Below, piece after piece: positions 51,548-59,920 of a stretch of DNA of 64,000 nucleotides. The translations under genes were made by a program, and so were the position numbers. The stretch lies in NCBI GenBank assembly GCA_017441585.1, contig JAFRWW010000043.1, positions 1-64,000 of the forward strand, given 5' to 3'. The DNA is from Lachnospiraceae bacterium. Lineage in GTDB: Bacteria; Bacillota; Clostridia; Lachnospirales; Lachnospiraceae. Under the pieces are notes generated by a model, which saw nothing but the letters and a program-made list of their open reading frames with translations, was not told the origin of the DNA and ran no database searches. Every line of letters begins with the position of its first letter. Position 1 is the stretch's first letter.

Positions 51548-52771
51548 TCAGTAAGAATCCACGAAATCTTCCTCTCCGCCCGAAGCCGTGGCCTCCTGAA
51601 CCGGTGATTCACCGGAATACAAAAGCTTGAGCGCTATGGGCGTCACCAGAGAAGATACGATGATCAAAAGGATGACCGGGGTAAAATACTTCGCCTCCAT
51701 AAGTCCCGCCGACAATCCTTTTTGTGACACGATGAGGGCCACCTCGCCCCTTGTCATCATGCCCACACCTATCTTAAGGGCGTCCTTGTTGTTATATTTA
51801 AACAGTTTTCCTGCCAGACCGCAGCCTATGATCTTTGTGATAAGGGCCACAAACACAAACAGCAGACTGTATACTATCATACTACCGTCTATATGGTCAA
51901 ACTGGGTCTTTATTCCTATGGAAGCAAAAAATATGGGGCCAAAGAACATGTAGGAAGACACATCCATTTTTTCCGCTATATAATCGGAATCCTCTATGGA
52001 GCAAAGGATCACGCCTGCCACAAAGGCGCCGGTGATGTCCGCTATACCGAAAAACTTTTCAGCCACAAAGGCAAGGGCCAGACACACGGCAAGCGAGAAA
52101 ATGGGAAGCCGGCGCATCCTGTGATATCTGTTATCCATCCACTTAAAGGCATGATACAATATCACGCCCACCCCCAGGGCAAACACAAAGAAAAGGACCG
52201 TGTGCATCACCACCGAAGTGGGTTCCACATCCTCCGACACAAAACCGATCACAAAGGTCAGCACTATAATGCCTATGACATCATCGATTATGGCTGCGGA
52301 CATGATCAATGTCCCCACCTTACCGTTAAGATGTCCCAGTTCCTTGAGCACCTGGACCGTGATGGATACGGAGGTAGCCGTCATAATACAGCCGGTGAAC
52401 AGAGCTTTGTAAAACTCCATATCCCCCGGGTGGGAAAAGCCAAAGAAAAAGCTGTGGAGCAGATATCCTCCATACAGCGGCACCGCCACTCCCACACAGG
52501 CTACGAGCAAAGCCTGAGGGCCGGTCTTTATCAGTTTTTTAAGGTTCGTTCCCAGTCCTGCCGAAAACATCAGGAGCACTACTCCGATCTCAGCCATCTG
52601 GGATATGAATTCTTTGGGCTGCACCAGTCCCAAAAGGCAGGGACCGATGAGAATTCCGGCGATAATCTCGCCCGCCACCTCGGGGATCTTGATTTTCTTT
52701 GCGCAAAGCCCGAGAATCTTTGCGGTGATCACGATGATCGCCAGATCATCGAGTATTCTGTAGGTTTCCAT
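51548..52771 (-). CDS. Cation/proton antiporter, CPA2/Kef family
   Basis: A 407-residue protein with about 12 membrane helices. Family features: KIPEVAGEIIAGILIGPCLLGLV, SAGLGTNLKKL, TATSVSITVQVLKEL, SAAIIDDVIGIIVLTFVIGF with the Asp-Asp ion site, and MMTRGEVALIVSQKG. It exchanges Na+ or K+ for protons. There is no C-terminal TrkA-N domain. The ribosome binding site is weak. Two blocks of 106-bp repeats begin about 50 bp upstream of its ATG, between it and the FAD enzyme. Confidence 0.93.
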   Translation of the reverse strand: METYRILDDLAIIVITAKILGLCAKKIKIPEVAGEIIAGILIGPCLLGLVQPKEFISQMAEIGVVLLMFSAGLGTNLKKLIKTGPQALLVACVGVAVPLYGGYLLHSFFFGFSHPGDMEFYKALFTGCIMTATSVSITVQVLKELGHLNGKVGTLIMSAAIIDDVIGIIVLTFVIGFVSEDVEPTSVVMHTVLFFVFALGVGVILYHAFKWMDNRYHRMRRLPIFSLAVCLALAFVAEKFFGIADITGAFVAGVILCSIEDSDYIAEKMDVSSYMFFGPIFFASIGIKTQFDHIDGSMIVYSLLFVFVALITKIIGCGLAGKLFKYNNKDALKIGVGMMTRGEVALIVSQKGLSAGLMEAKYFTPVILLIIVSSLVTPIALKLLYSGESPVQEATASGGEEDFVDSY

Positions 52772-52819
52772 TTTAAATTAGATTCATCTCGATTCTATTA
52801 ATTCTATTGTGTAATTCCG

Positions 52820-53335
52820 GTACGTACGAAATTGCGTTTTTCATTGATTCGTCCGTATCGCATTTTTTCCAATACAGACGAGATTACCTTTTTCACGTTT
52901 TCGTATGTATCATTTCATTCTTTAAATACAGACTAAATTACATTTTTCTTGGTTTCGTCTGTATCGCATTTTTTCCGATACAGACTAGATTACCTTTTTC
53001 ACAGTTTCGTATGTATTATTTCATTCTTTAAATACAGACTAAATTACATTTTTCTTGGTTTCGTCTGTATCGCATTTTTTCCGATACAGACTAGATTACC
53101 TTTTTCACGTTTTCGTATGTATCATTTCATTCTTTAAATACAGACTAAATTACATTTTTCTTGGTTTCGTCTGTATCGCATTTTTTCCGATACAGACGAG
53201 ATTACCTTTTTCACAGTTTCGTCTGTACCATATTTTTCTTCAGATACAGACTAAATTACATTTTTCTTGGTTTCGTCTGTATCGCATTTTTTCCAATACG
53301 GACAAAATTACCATTTCACAGTTTCGTCCGTACCA
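52820..53335. repeat. Hairpin repeat array 1: five 106-bp periods, nine hairpin units
   Basis: The array alternates A and B units of about 53 bp. A has arms TTTCGTCTGTAT and ATACAGACTAGATTACC around CGCATTTTTTCCG; B has arms TTTCGTATGTAT and ATACAGACTAAATTACA around a CATTTCATTCTT loop. Five A and four B hairpins are complete, and half-sites flank both ends (GGTACGTACGAAATT on the left; GTTTCGTCCGTACC on the right). Because 106 is not a multiple of 3, frames shift at each period and long shadow frames result; it is not coding. It fills most of the 592-bp gap between the antiporter and FAD genes. Confidence 0.9.
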
Positions 53336-53363
53336 AATCTCAAAAACAACCGGGCATCACACC

Positions 53364-54749
53364 TTACTTGCCCTGCACTCCGGCTATGGTCCTGGCCACG
53401 AATACGCCCGAAGCCGATGCATGGGACAGGGAGTGGGTCACTCCGGAGCCGTCTCCTATCACATACAGTCCGGGATAATTCGTCTCCAGCTGTTCGGTGA
53501 GCTTAACTTCCATGTTATAGAACTTAACTTCCACGCCATACAGCAGGGTATCGTCATTGGCAGTGCCCGGCGCGATCTTATCAAGGGCATGTACCATCTC
53601 GATGATGCCATCCAATATGCGCTTGGGCAGTACCAGGGACAGATCTCCGGGAGTAGCCGCCAGAGTCGGTCTCACCGTACTCTCACGGAGTCTCTTTTCA
53701 TTGGTACGGCGGCCTCTTTCCAGATCGCCGAAGCGCTGTACTATGACTCCGCCTCCCAGCATGTTTGAAAGCCGGGCTATACTCTCGCCGTATCCGTTTG
53801 AATCCTTGAAAGGCTCGGAAAAATGTTTAGCCACCAGCAGGGCGAAATTGGTATTGTCAGTCTTCCTCTGAGGGTCCTCAAAGCTATGTCCGTTCACCGT
53901 CACGATGCCGTTGGTATTTTCATTTACCACGATGCCGTTGGGGTTCATACAGAAGGTACGCACCCTGTCCTCAAACTTTGACGTGCGGTAAACTATTTTA
54001 CTCTCATAGAGCTCATCCGTCAAATGTGAAAAGATAACCGCCGGGAGTTCCACCCTGACGCCTATGTCCACGCGGTTCGAACTGGTAGGGATGGACAGTT
54101 TCTCACACAGGCTCTCCATCCACTTGCTGCCGCTCCTTCCCACGGATATGATACACTTATCCGCCTCCAGAGTATCACCCTCATAGATCACCTTATAGCG
54201 TTTATCTTCGGTCACTTCCACGCTGTCCACGGGAGTGTGAAAAAGGAATTCCACCTTGTCCTTGAGCTGGTCATAGATATTGCCCAGCACCACATAATTC
54301 TTATCAGTGCCCAGGTGTCTCACGGAAGCATCCAGCAATGACAGCTTATTCTGAAGGCAGAGCTTTTTAAAGCCGCTTCCCGCGGTGGAAAACATGTGAG
54401 TTCCTTCACCGCCGTTGGTCATATTGATGCCGTCCACGTACTTCATCAGCTCAATGGCTTCTTCCTTACCTATGTATTCGTACAGGGTACCGCCGAAATC
54501 ATTGGTGATATTGTATTTTCCGTCAGAAAAGGCACCGGCCCCGCCAAAGCCCTTCATTATGGCGCAGGTAGGACACTTAATGCAGCTTTTCACCTTGCCT
54601 GTGTTTATGGGACATTTCCTCTCACTCAAAGGAAAGCCCGCCTCAAACACGGTTATCTTCAAAGAAGGATCCAGCTTTATCAGCTCATATGCCGCAAAGA
54701 TGCCTCCAGGTCCTGCTCCGATTATCGCTATATCAGCTTTTTTCCCCAT
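53364..54749 (-). CDS. Uncharacterised FAD-dependent dehydrogenase
   Basis: A 461-residue flavoprotein. The FAD motif IAIIGAGPGGIFAAYELIKL is at the N-terminus. CPINTGKVKSCIKCPTCAIMKGFGGAGAFSDGK carries four Cys (possible 4Fe-4S or metal site) and an FAD loop. The C-terminus has GLYVIGDGSGVTHSLSHASASGVFVARTI. These match the COG2509-type FAD-dependent dehydrogenases. Substrate not known. It lies between glyQS and array 1. Confidence 0.85.
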   Translation of the reverse strand: MGKKADIAIIGAGPGGIFAAYELIKLDPSLKITVFEAGFPLSERKCPINTGKVKSCIKCPTCAIMKGFGGAGAFSDGKYNITNDFGGTLYEYIGKEEAIELMKYVDGINMTNGGEGTHMFSTAGSGFKKLCLQNKLSLLDASVRHLGTDKNYVVLGNIYDQLKDKVEFLFHTPVDSVEVTEDKRYKVIYEGDTLEADKCIISVGRSGSKWMESLCEKLSIPTSSNRVDIGVRVELPAVIFSHLTDELYESKIVYRTSKFEDRVRTFCMNPNGIVVNENTNGIVTVNGHSFEDPQRKTDNTNFALLVAKHFSEPFKDSNGYGESIARLSNMLGGGVIVQRFGDLERGRRTNEKRLRESTVRPTLAATPGDLSLVLPKRILDGIIEMVHALDKIAPGTANDDTLLYGVEVKFYNMEVKLTEQLETNYPGLYVIGDGSGVTHSLSHASASGVFVARTIAGVQGK

Positions 54750-54767
54750 ACCATACCTCCACTAATA

Positions 54768-54793
54768 AGATTCTTCGCTTCGCTCAGAATGAC
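54768..54793. repeat. Mosaic stem-loop element, minimal form (ATTCT/AGAAT type)
   Basis: AGATTCTTCGCTTCGCTCAG to AATGAC; same core as 24291-24317. It lies in the gap between glyQS and the FAD gene. Confidence 0.75.
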
Positions 54794-54824
54794 AAGATAT
54801 ACTATGAAAATGACAATAATAACA

Positions 54825-54963
54825 ATCATCCTGAGGCTTCATCCGACGCATATCACATCACGAAGTGGTGTGATGCCGCCCTTTTGGTGTCATAAGGAAT
54901 CCACCACTACGTGGTACCCCTTATGACGAATGACGAGGGGTTGCGAAGCAACAGGAAGGATCT
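54825..54963. repeat. Mosaic stem-loop element, long form (ATCCT/AGGAT type)
   Basis: Starts TCATCCTGAGG, ends AGGAAGGATC. Inside are hairpins ATCACATCAC/GTGGTGTGAT (54852-54874), TCATAAGG/CCTTATGA (54890-54897 with 54919-54926) and a GTTGC-type hairpin (about 54940-54952). The stems occupy the same places as in the elements at 4500 and 21481 but with different base pairs. Confidence 0.85.
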
Positions 54964-55021
54964 TTCTTATGCTCTTGCCCTACACAGTCAGTCCATCCCT
55001 TACAGTCTGAATGACCATTAT

Positions 55022-56419
55022 TTAAAACTTAAACTTATCCTCAAAGTAATCCAAAAGATCCGCTATAGCCACTCTCTCCTGCTCCATGGAATCCCTGAAT
55101 CTGACGGTAACCGCGTTATCCGTCTCGGAATCAAAGTCATAGGTCACGCAGAAAGGAGTACCGATCTCATCCTGCCTGCGGTATCTCTTTCCGATATTAC
55201 CCCTGTCGTCAAACTCACAGTTGTACTTGGCAGTGAGCATATCGAACACCTTCTCTGCAGGCTCTGAAAGCTTCTTTGAAAGAGGCAGCACGCCGATCTT
55301 TACGGGCGCCAGAGCGGGATGAAAATGCAGTACCGTACGTACATCGGGAGCCTCTTCGGTTCCTATATTCTCCTCGTCATAGGCTGCGCAAAGGAAAGCA
55401 AGAACCACACGGTCCGCACCCAGTGAAGGCTCGATGACGAAGGGCAGATACTTCTCATTCTTTGTATCATCAAAGTATGTCATATCCTGACCGGATACAT
55501 TCTGATGCTGGGTCAGGTCATAGTCGGTTCTGTCAGCTATGCCCCAGAGCTCGCCCCAGCCAAAGGGGAAGAGGAACTCGATATCCGTGGTAGCCCTGGA
55601 ATAGAAGGACAGCTCTTCCTTCTCATGATCCCTGACTCTCATCTGCTCATCCTTCATGCCCAGGCTCTTGAGCCAGTCGATACAGAACTTTTTCCAATAT
55701 GCAAACCACTCAAGATCGGTATCGGGCTCACAGAAGAACTCCAGCTCCATCTGCTCAAACTCACGGGTCCTGAAGGTAAAGTTACCGGGAGTGATCTCAT
55801 TTCTGAAGGACTTTCCTATCTGACCGATACCAAAGGGTATCTTCTTTCTGGAAGTACGCTGTACATTTTTGAAATTGACAAATATACCCTGGGCCGTCTC
55901 GGGACGAAGGTAAACCGTATTCTTGGCATCCTCCGTCACGCCCTGGAAGGTCTTAAACATCAGGTTAAACTGTCTGATATCGGTAAACTCATGTCCGCCG
56001 CAGGAAGGACAGGGCACGTTGTTGCTCTTAATGAACTCAGCCATCTCCTCCTGTGAGAAAGCATCCACGCTCTTTTCAAGGGTGATACCTTTCTCGGCCG
56101 CATAATCCTCTATTATCTTATCCGCACGGAATCTCTCATGGCACTGCTTGCAGTCCATCAAAGGATCGGAAAAGCTGCCCAGGTGTCCTGATGCCACCCA
56201 GGTCTGGGGATTCATCAGGATAGCACAGTCCACGCCCACATTGTACTTATTCTCCTGGATGAACTTCTGCCACCAGGCCTTCTTTACGTTGTTCTTAAGC
56301 TCCACGCCCAGATTTCCGTAATCCCAGGTATTAGCCAGTCCTCCGTAGATCTCTGAGCCCGGATATACGAACCCTCTTGCCTTTGCCAGCGCGGCGATTT
56401 TCTCCATTGTGTATTCCAT
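55022..56419 (-). CDS. glyQS: Glycyl-tRNA synthetase, single-chain type
   Basis: A 465-residue class II synthetase of the eukaryote/archaea/Gram-positive single-chain type. It starts [23 protein letters not shown], has [45 protein letters not shown], and ends with the anticodon-binding [15 protein letters not shown]. Two Cys pairs are visible: [10 protein letters not shown] and [11 protein letters not shown]. The gene follows an unknown membrane protein gene by 57 bp. A mosaic repeat lies downstream, before the FAD gene. Confidence 0.97.
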   Translation of the reverse strand: MEYTMEKIAALAKARGFVYPGSEIYGGLANTWDYGNLGVELKNNVKKAWWQKFIQENKYNVGVDCAILMNPQTWVASGHLGSFSDPLMDCKQCHERFRADKIIEDYAAEKGITLEKSVDAFSQEEMAEFIKSNNVPCPSCGGHEFTDIRQFNLMFKTFQGVTEDAKNTVYLRPETAQGIFVNFKNVQRTSRKKIPFGIGQIGKSFRNEITPGNFTFRTREFEQMELEFFCEPDTDLEWFAYWKKFCIDWLKSLGMKDEQMRVRDHEKEELSFYSRATTDIEFLFPFGWGELWGIADRTDYDLTQHQNVSGQDMTYFDDTKNEKYLPFVIEPSLGADRVVLAFLCAAYDEENIGTEEAPDVRTVLHFHPALAPVKIGVLPLSKKLSEPAEKVFDMLTAKYNCEFDDRGNIGKRYRRQDEIGTPFCVTYDFDSETDNAVTVRFRDSMEQERVAIADLLDYFEDKFKF

Positions 56420-56475
56420 TTTATTTCTCCTTTCATAATGAAACTTGGGAACCTTCCTTCATTTCATTCTTTGTT

Positions 56476-57255
56476 TCACTCATCTTTCTTTTCAAACAAA
56501 GCTCTTTTATATATAACATAAGCCCTGCCGTCGCCGTCACACACGGCGCTCTTTTTACCGGTCAGGGTCACATTATCACTGTAGTACAAAATTTTACCCG
56601 GGACCTTAAGCTCTGCCCGCTCGCCGGTGACAGCCGCCATGTACCCCTTAATCTCATCCTTCCTGAAAGACAAAAGCTTGCTCCCGTCTTCCTTATAAAA
56701 GGATGCATCCGCACTGATCCCGTATTTTCCAAGATTATCCACGGGACACACGTACAGTTCCTCTCCGTTAAACAGCCTGTAGCTGGCGTCAGAGTCATAT
56801 TCCATCACCAGCCTGGCCCGGCCCTTTGAAACATTCACGTTTTTTAATTTAACCGGCTTCGGTGAAGCTGAGGTAGTCTCAAAGGTCTTTATCTCATCTT
56901 CCACAAAGGACTTAAGCTCATCTTCATTATATCTGCCCTTTTCAAAGTTTTCATTCACCGTAACCTTAAGGGTGTGATCTTTTGCAATGTCAATAAAGGT
57001 TTCGCCTGCATCAGTATCCTCGATGGAGCCATCTCCATCGGCAGCATCCTCGGAAACTGAGAAAGCATCCTTTGAACTGTCCTTGAATATCCCGCCGATA
57101 CCTTTAAAAATGAGTACAATCATCCCTATCAAAAACAGCAGCGCCAGTATATTTAAAATATAAGCCCGAATGATCCGCGCACGCTTTCTCTTATTTTTCC
57201 TGCGGCGCGTCCCTCTGCGGCGTCTTTGTCTGTCCCGATTATCGTATGCGCTCAT
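56476..57255 (-). CDS. Uncharacterised membrane protein with Arg-rich N-terminus
   Basis: A 259-residue protein of unknown family. Residues 1-30 are extremely basic (RQRRRRGTRRRKNKRKRAR), followed by one membrane helix (about 31-52). The outer part has an acidic stretch (about 60-85) and a beta-rich C-terminal domain (about 150-250) with YVCPVDNLGKYGISADASFY. A basic cytoplasmic end and single helix suggest nucleic-acid, lipid or complex binding. It lies between recO and glyQS in the era-recO-x-glyQS run, a common clostridial context. Confidence 0.65.
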   Translation of the reverse strand: MSAYDNRDRQRRRRGTRRRKNKRKRARIIRAYILNILALLFLIGMIVLIFKGIGGIFKDSSKDAFSVSEDAADGDGSIEDTDAGETFIDIAKDHTLKVTVNENFEKGRYNEDELKSFVEDEIKTFETTSASPKPVKLKNVNVSKGRARLVMEYDSDASYRLFNGEELYVCPVDNLGKYGISADASFYKEDGSKLLSFRKDEIKGYMAAVTGERAELKVPGKILYYSDNVTLTGKKSAVCDGDGRAYVIYKRALFEKKDE

Positions 57256-57393
57256 ACGTCCCTTTGTTTCAAAAACTCCCTCTGACAGTTTTCGTGACCG
57301 GTCTCTCTCAAACTGCTTAAAAAACCAATATATTTTAACATAAATGATAAAATTTTACCACACAAACTTTATTATCCCGTATCAGCCTAGAAT

Positions 57394-58053
57394 TCAGGTC
57401 AGGATCATATCCAGGCTGTTGAAATGCCGGCCAATGAAACGCCTGCACAGATCGTCACACAGATCACTGATCTCGGCAAGCACATTATCGCTCACTGAAA
57501 AAGCAAACAGTTTCTTTAAAGGAGCAGTCTCCACATAATATAGAGCATACTCAGCCCCCTCCGAAAGCTTATCCATGTTATCCCTGCCGGGATATTCGCC
57601 GTTCACCATCAGCGTCCTTAATTCAAACACTCGACGGACAAGATTCTGATCCAGCACAGGCTCGGCCCCACAGGTCTTTGTCAGTGCGCGCAGTGACGTG
57701 TACAAAAGCTTAAACATCTCCAGGTCATCATTATTTTCTCTGGTATAATAGTCCGCCACTTCCAGAAAATACATTCCCATGCAGGAAGCCTCAAAGTCAC
57801 TTCTCAGCTTTTCAAAAAACTCACTAACGGCAAAATCCATGAAGGAATAGGCATCCCTGCCGGGAAAAGCCTGGAGCTGTCCATACGAAAAAGGAGAGCA
57901 GGCTGCCAGAAACTTACTGTTCTGACGTCTTACTCCCTTTGCAAAAACTGTTATCTTACCGAAATCCGAAGTCAGCATGACCAGTCGCTTGTCATACTCT
58001 CCCAGATTTGAAGTTTTCAGGACTATCGCCTGTGTTGTTATGAATTGATTCAT
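57394..58053 (-). CDS. recO: DNA repair protein RecO (no zinc finger seen)
   Basis: RecO loads RecA with RecF and RecR. The N-terminal OB domain is clear: TTQAIVLKTSNLGEYDKRLVMLTSDFGKITVFAKGVRR, and a helical part follows (PFSYGQLQAF, FFEKLRSDFEA). At 219 residues it is shorter than most Firmicutes RecO proteins (about 240-255). The usual four-Cys zinc finger in the C-terminal half is missing: the sequence after FELRTLMVNGEYPG has no CxxC pair. It follows era as in many Firmicutes. Confidence 0.93.
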   Translation of the reverse strand: MNQFITTQAIVLKTSNLGEYDKRLVMLTSDFGKITVFAKGVRRQNSKFLAACSPFSYGQLQAFPGRDAYSFMDFAVSEFFEKLRSDFEASCMGMYFLEVADYYTRENNDDLEMFKLLYTSLRALTKTCGAEPVLDQNLVRRVFELRTLMVNGEYPGRDNMDKLSEGAEYALYYVETAPLKKLFAFSVSDNVLAEISDLCDDLCRRFIGRHFNSLDMILT

Positions 58054-58118
58054 TTCATTTATGCCATGCTTTTACTCAGGCCACTAACAATTCCATTTTT
58101 TCAGATGATTTAATCTTT

Positions 58119-58153
58119 CAGAATTCTTCTTCGTTTCACTCCTCGTAAATGAC
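58119..58153. repeat. Degenerate mosaic stem-loop element
   Basis: AGAATTCTTCTTCG to CGTAAATGAC resembles the family in its left end but its right end lacks the matching AGAAT. It lies in the gap between era and recO. Confidence 0.4.
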
Positions 58154-58174
58154 AATAGGTCAAATTATATAATC

Positions 58175-59068
58175 TCACAATTCCTTCTTGTCATATCCAA
58201 AATTCTTAACAAGGTAATCGGAATCCCGCCAGTCCTTTTTCACCTTAACAAAAAGCTTAAGATTCACGTGACAGCCCAGCATACGCTCAATCTGTCCCCT
58301 GGCCCTGATACCGATTTGCTTGAGCATGCTTCCGCCCTTTCCTATGATGATGCCCTTGTGTGAATCGCGCTCACAGATTATGGTGGCTTCAATGGTCACC
58401 AGTTTCGACGTCTCCGTCATGGCATCTATGGCTACGGCTATTCCATGGGGAATCTCATCGGACAGTAAATACAGAGCCGACTCTCTCACCATCTCTGCCG
58501 CGATCTGTTTTTCAGGCTGGTCAGTGACTGTATCTTCATCATAGAAAGGCATCCCCTCAGGCAAATACTCAAATATGGTATTTATAAGTTCTTCCTTATT
58601 TGTCCCTTTAAGCGCGGAAACCGGCACTATCTCGGCAAATTCATGTTCCTTTGAGTAGGCTGCTATGACTCCCAGCACCTCATCTTTTTTTATCTTGTCT
58701 ATCTTGTTGATGATAAGGATCACGGGAGTGTCGGTGTGCTTTAATTTCTCGATGATCTTTTTATCCTCTGGATGGATCTGGTCTCTGGCCTCCACCAGAT
58801 AGAGGATGACGTCCACATCTTTAAGGGTATGCTCTGCCACAGCCACCATGTAATCACCCAGTTTATTCTTTGCCGAATGCATGCCGGGGGTATCCAGAAA
58901 TACTATCTGACCTTTTTCCTCGGTATACACAGTCCTGATCCTGTTCCTCGTAGTCTGAGGCTTCGGCGATGTGATGGCTATCTTCATCCCGATTATATTA
59001 TTCATCAGCGTGGATTTACCCACGTTCGGCCGTCCTATGAGCGCCGCAAATCCCGATTTCTTCATCAT
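58175..59068 (-). CDS. era: GTPase Era
   Basis: Era is a small GTPase that helps mature 16S rRNA and the 30S subunit. G-motifs: G1 GRPNVGKST (12-20), G3 DTPGMH, G4 NKID. The C-terminal KH domain has KGIIIGKGGSMLKQIGIRARGQIE and WRDSDYLVKNFGYD. The length of 297 (or 296 from the second Met) is normal. It heads the run era-recO-membrane protein-glyQS and is preceded by array 2. Confidence 0.97.
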   Translation of the reverse strand: MMKKSGFAALIGRPNVGKSTLMNNIIGMKIAITSPKPQTTRNRIRTVYTEEKGQIVFLDTPGMHSAKNKLGDYMVAVAEHTLKDVDVILYLVEARDQIHPEDKKIIEKLKHTDTPVILIINKIDKIKKDEVLGVIAAYSKEHEFAEIVPVSALKGTNKEELINTIFEYLPEGMPFYDEDTVTDQPEKQIAAEMVRESALYLLSDEIPHGIAVAIDAMTETSKLVTIEATIICERDSHKGIIIGKGGSMLKQIGIRARGQIERMLGCHVNLKLFVKVKKDWRDSDYLVKNFGYDKKEL

Positions 59069-59092
59069 TCCTCTTCCTTATCCTGTAAGTCC

Positions 59093-59830
59093 ATACCCAC
59101 GAAATTGACTTTTCATTTATTTCGTCCGTATTATTACACATTTTTTATACGTACTAAAACAGTTTTCCTCTGTTTCGTCCGTATGCCTTCATGACACCAT
59201 ACCCACGAAATTGACTTTTCATTTATTTCGTCTGTATTATTCCATATTATTCAGAATTTTTCATACGTACTAAAACAGTTTTCCTCTGTTTCGTCCGTAT
59301 ACCTTCATGACACCATACCTACGAAATTGGCTTTTCATTTATTTCGTCCGTATTATTACACATTTTTTATACGTACTAAAACAGTCTGCCTCTATTTCGT
59401 CCGTATGCCTTCATGACATCATACCTACGAAATTGACTTTTCATTTATTTCGTCCGTATTATTCTTCGTTTTTTATACGAACCAGATCAGTTTTCCTCTG
59501 TTTCGTCCGTATGCCTTCATGACATCATACCTACGAAATTGGTTTTTCATTTATTTCGTCCGTATTATTACACATTTTTTATACGTACTAAAACAGTCTG
59601 CCTCTGTTTCGTCCGTATGCCTTCATGACACCATACCTACGAAATTGGCTTTTCATTTATTTCGTCCGTATTATTACACATTTTTTATACGTACTAAAAC
59701 AGTCTGCCTCTGTTTCGTCCGTATGCCTTCATGACATCATACCTACGAAATTGGCTTTTCATTTATTTCGTCCGTATTATTACACATTTTTTATACGTAC
59801 TAAAACAGTTTCCCTCTATTTCGTCCGTAT
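59093..59830. repeat. Hairpin repeat array 2: seven 106-bp periods
   Basis: Seven A hairpins (arms TTTCGTCCGTAT and ATACGTACTAAAA around TATTACACATTTTT) alternate with six complete B hairpins (arms TTTCGTCCGTAT and CATACCTACGAAATTG around GCCTTCATGACA), with half-sites at both ends. Units differ by a few substitutions; one A unit at about 59220-59270 is longer by about 9 bp and the one at about 59450 has a changed arm. The array fills most of the 852-bp gap between era and the peptidase gene; 59831-59920 holds only A/T-rich sequence without a gene. Arms match array 1. Confidence 0.9.
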
Positions 59831-59920
59831 ATCCTTATAACACCATCCACACATAATGATATCTCTAAAAGAAATATCTCTTAAAAAATCTTCTCTTAAA
59901 GGTGTTCTCAAAAAAACATC

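Noticed and set aside
52807-53768. Several overlapping 62-237-residue open frames through array 1, and 71-residue frames in array 2 (59307, 59519, 59625)
   Set aside because: They arise from stop-free repeat DNA in shifting frames, since the 106-bp period is not a multiple of 3; no ribosome binding sites or protein-like conservation.
52820-59830. CRISPR array in either repeat block
   Set aside because: Units lie head to tail without unique spacers, the whole period is conserved, and no cas gene is nearby.
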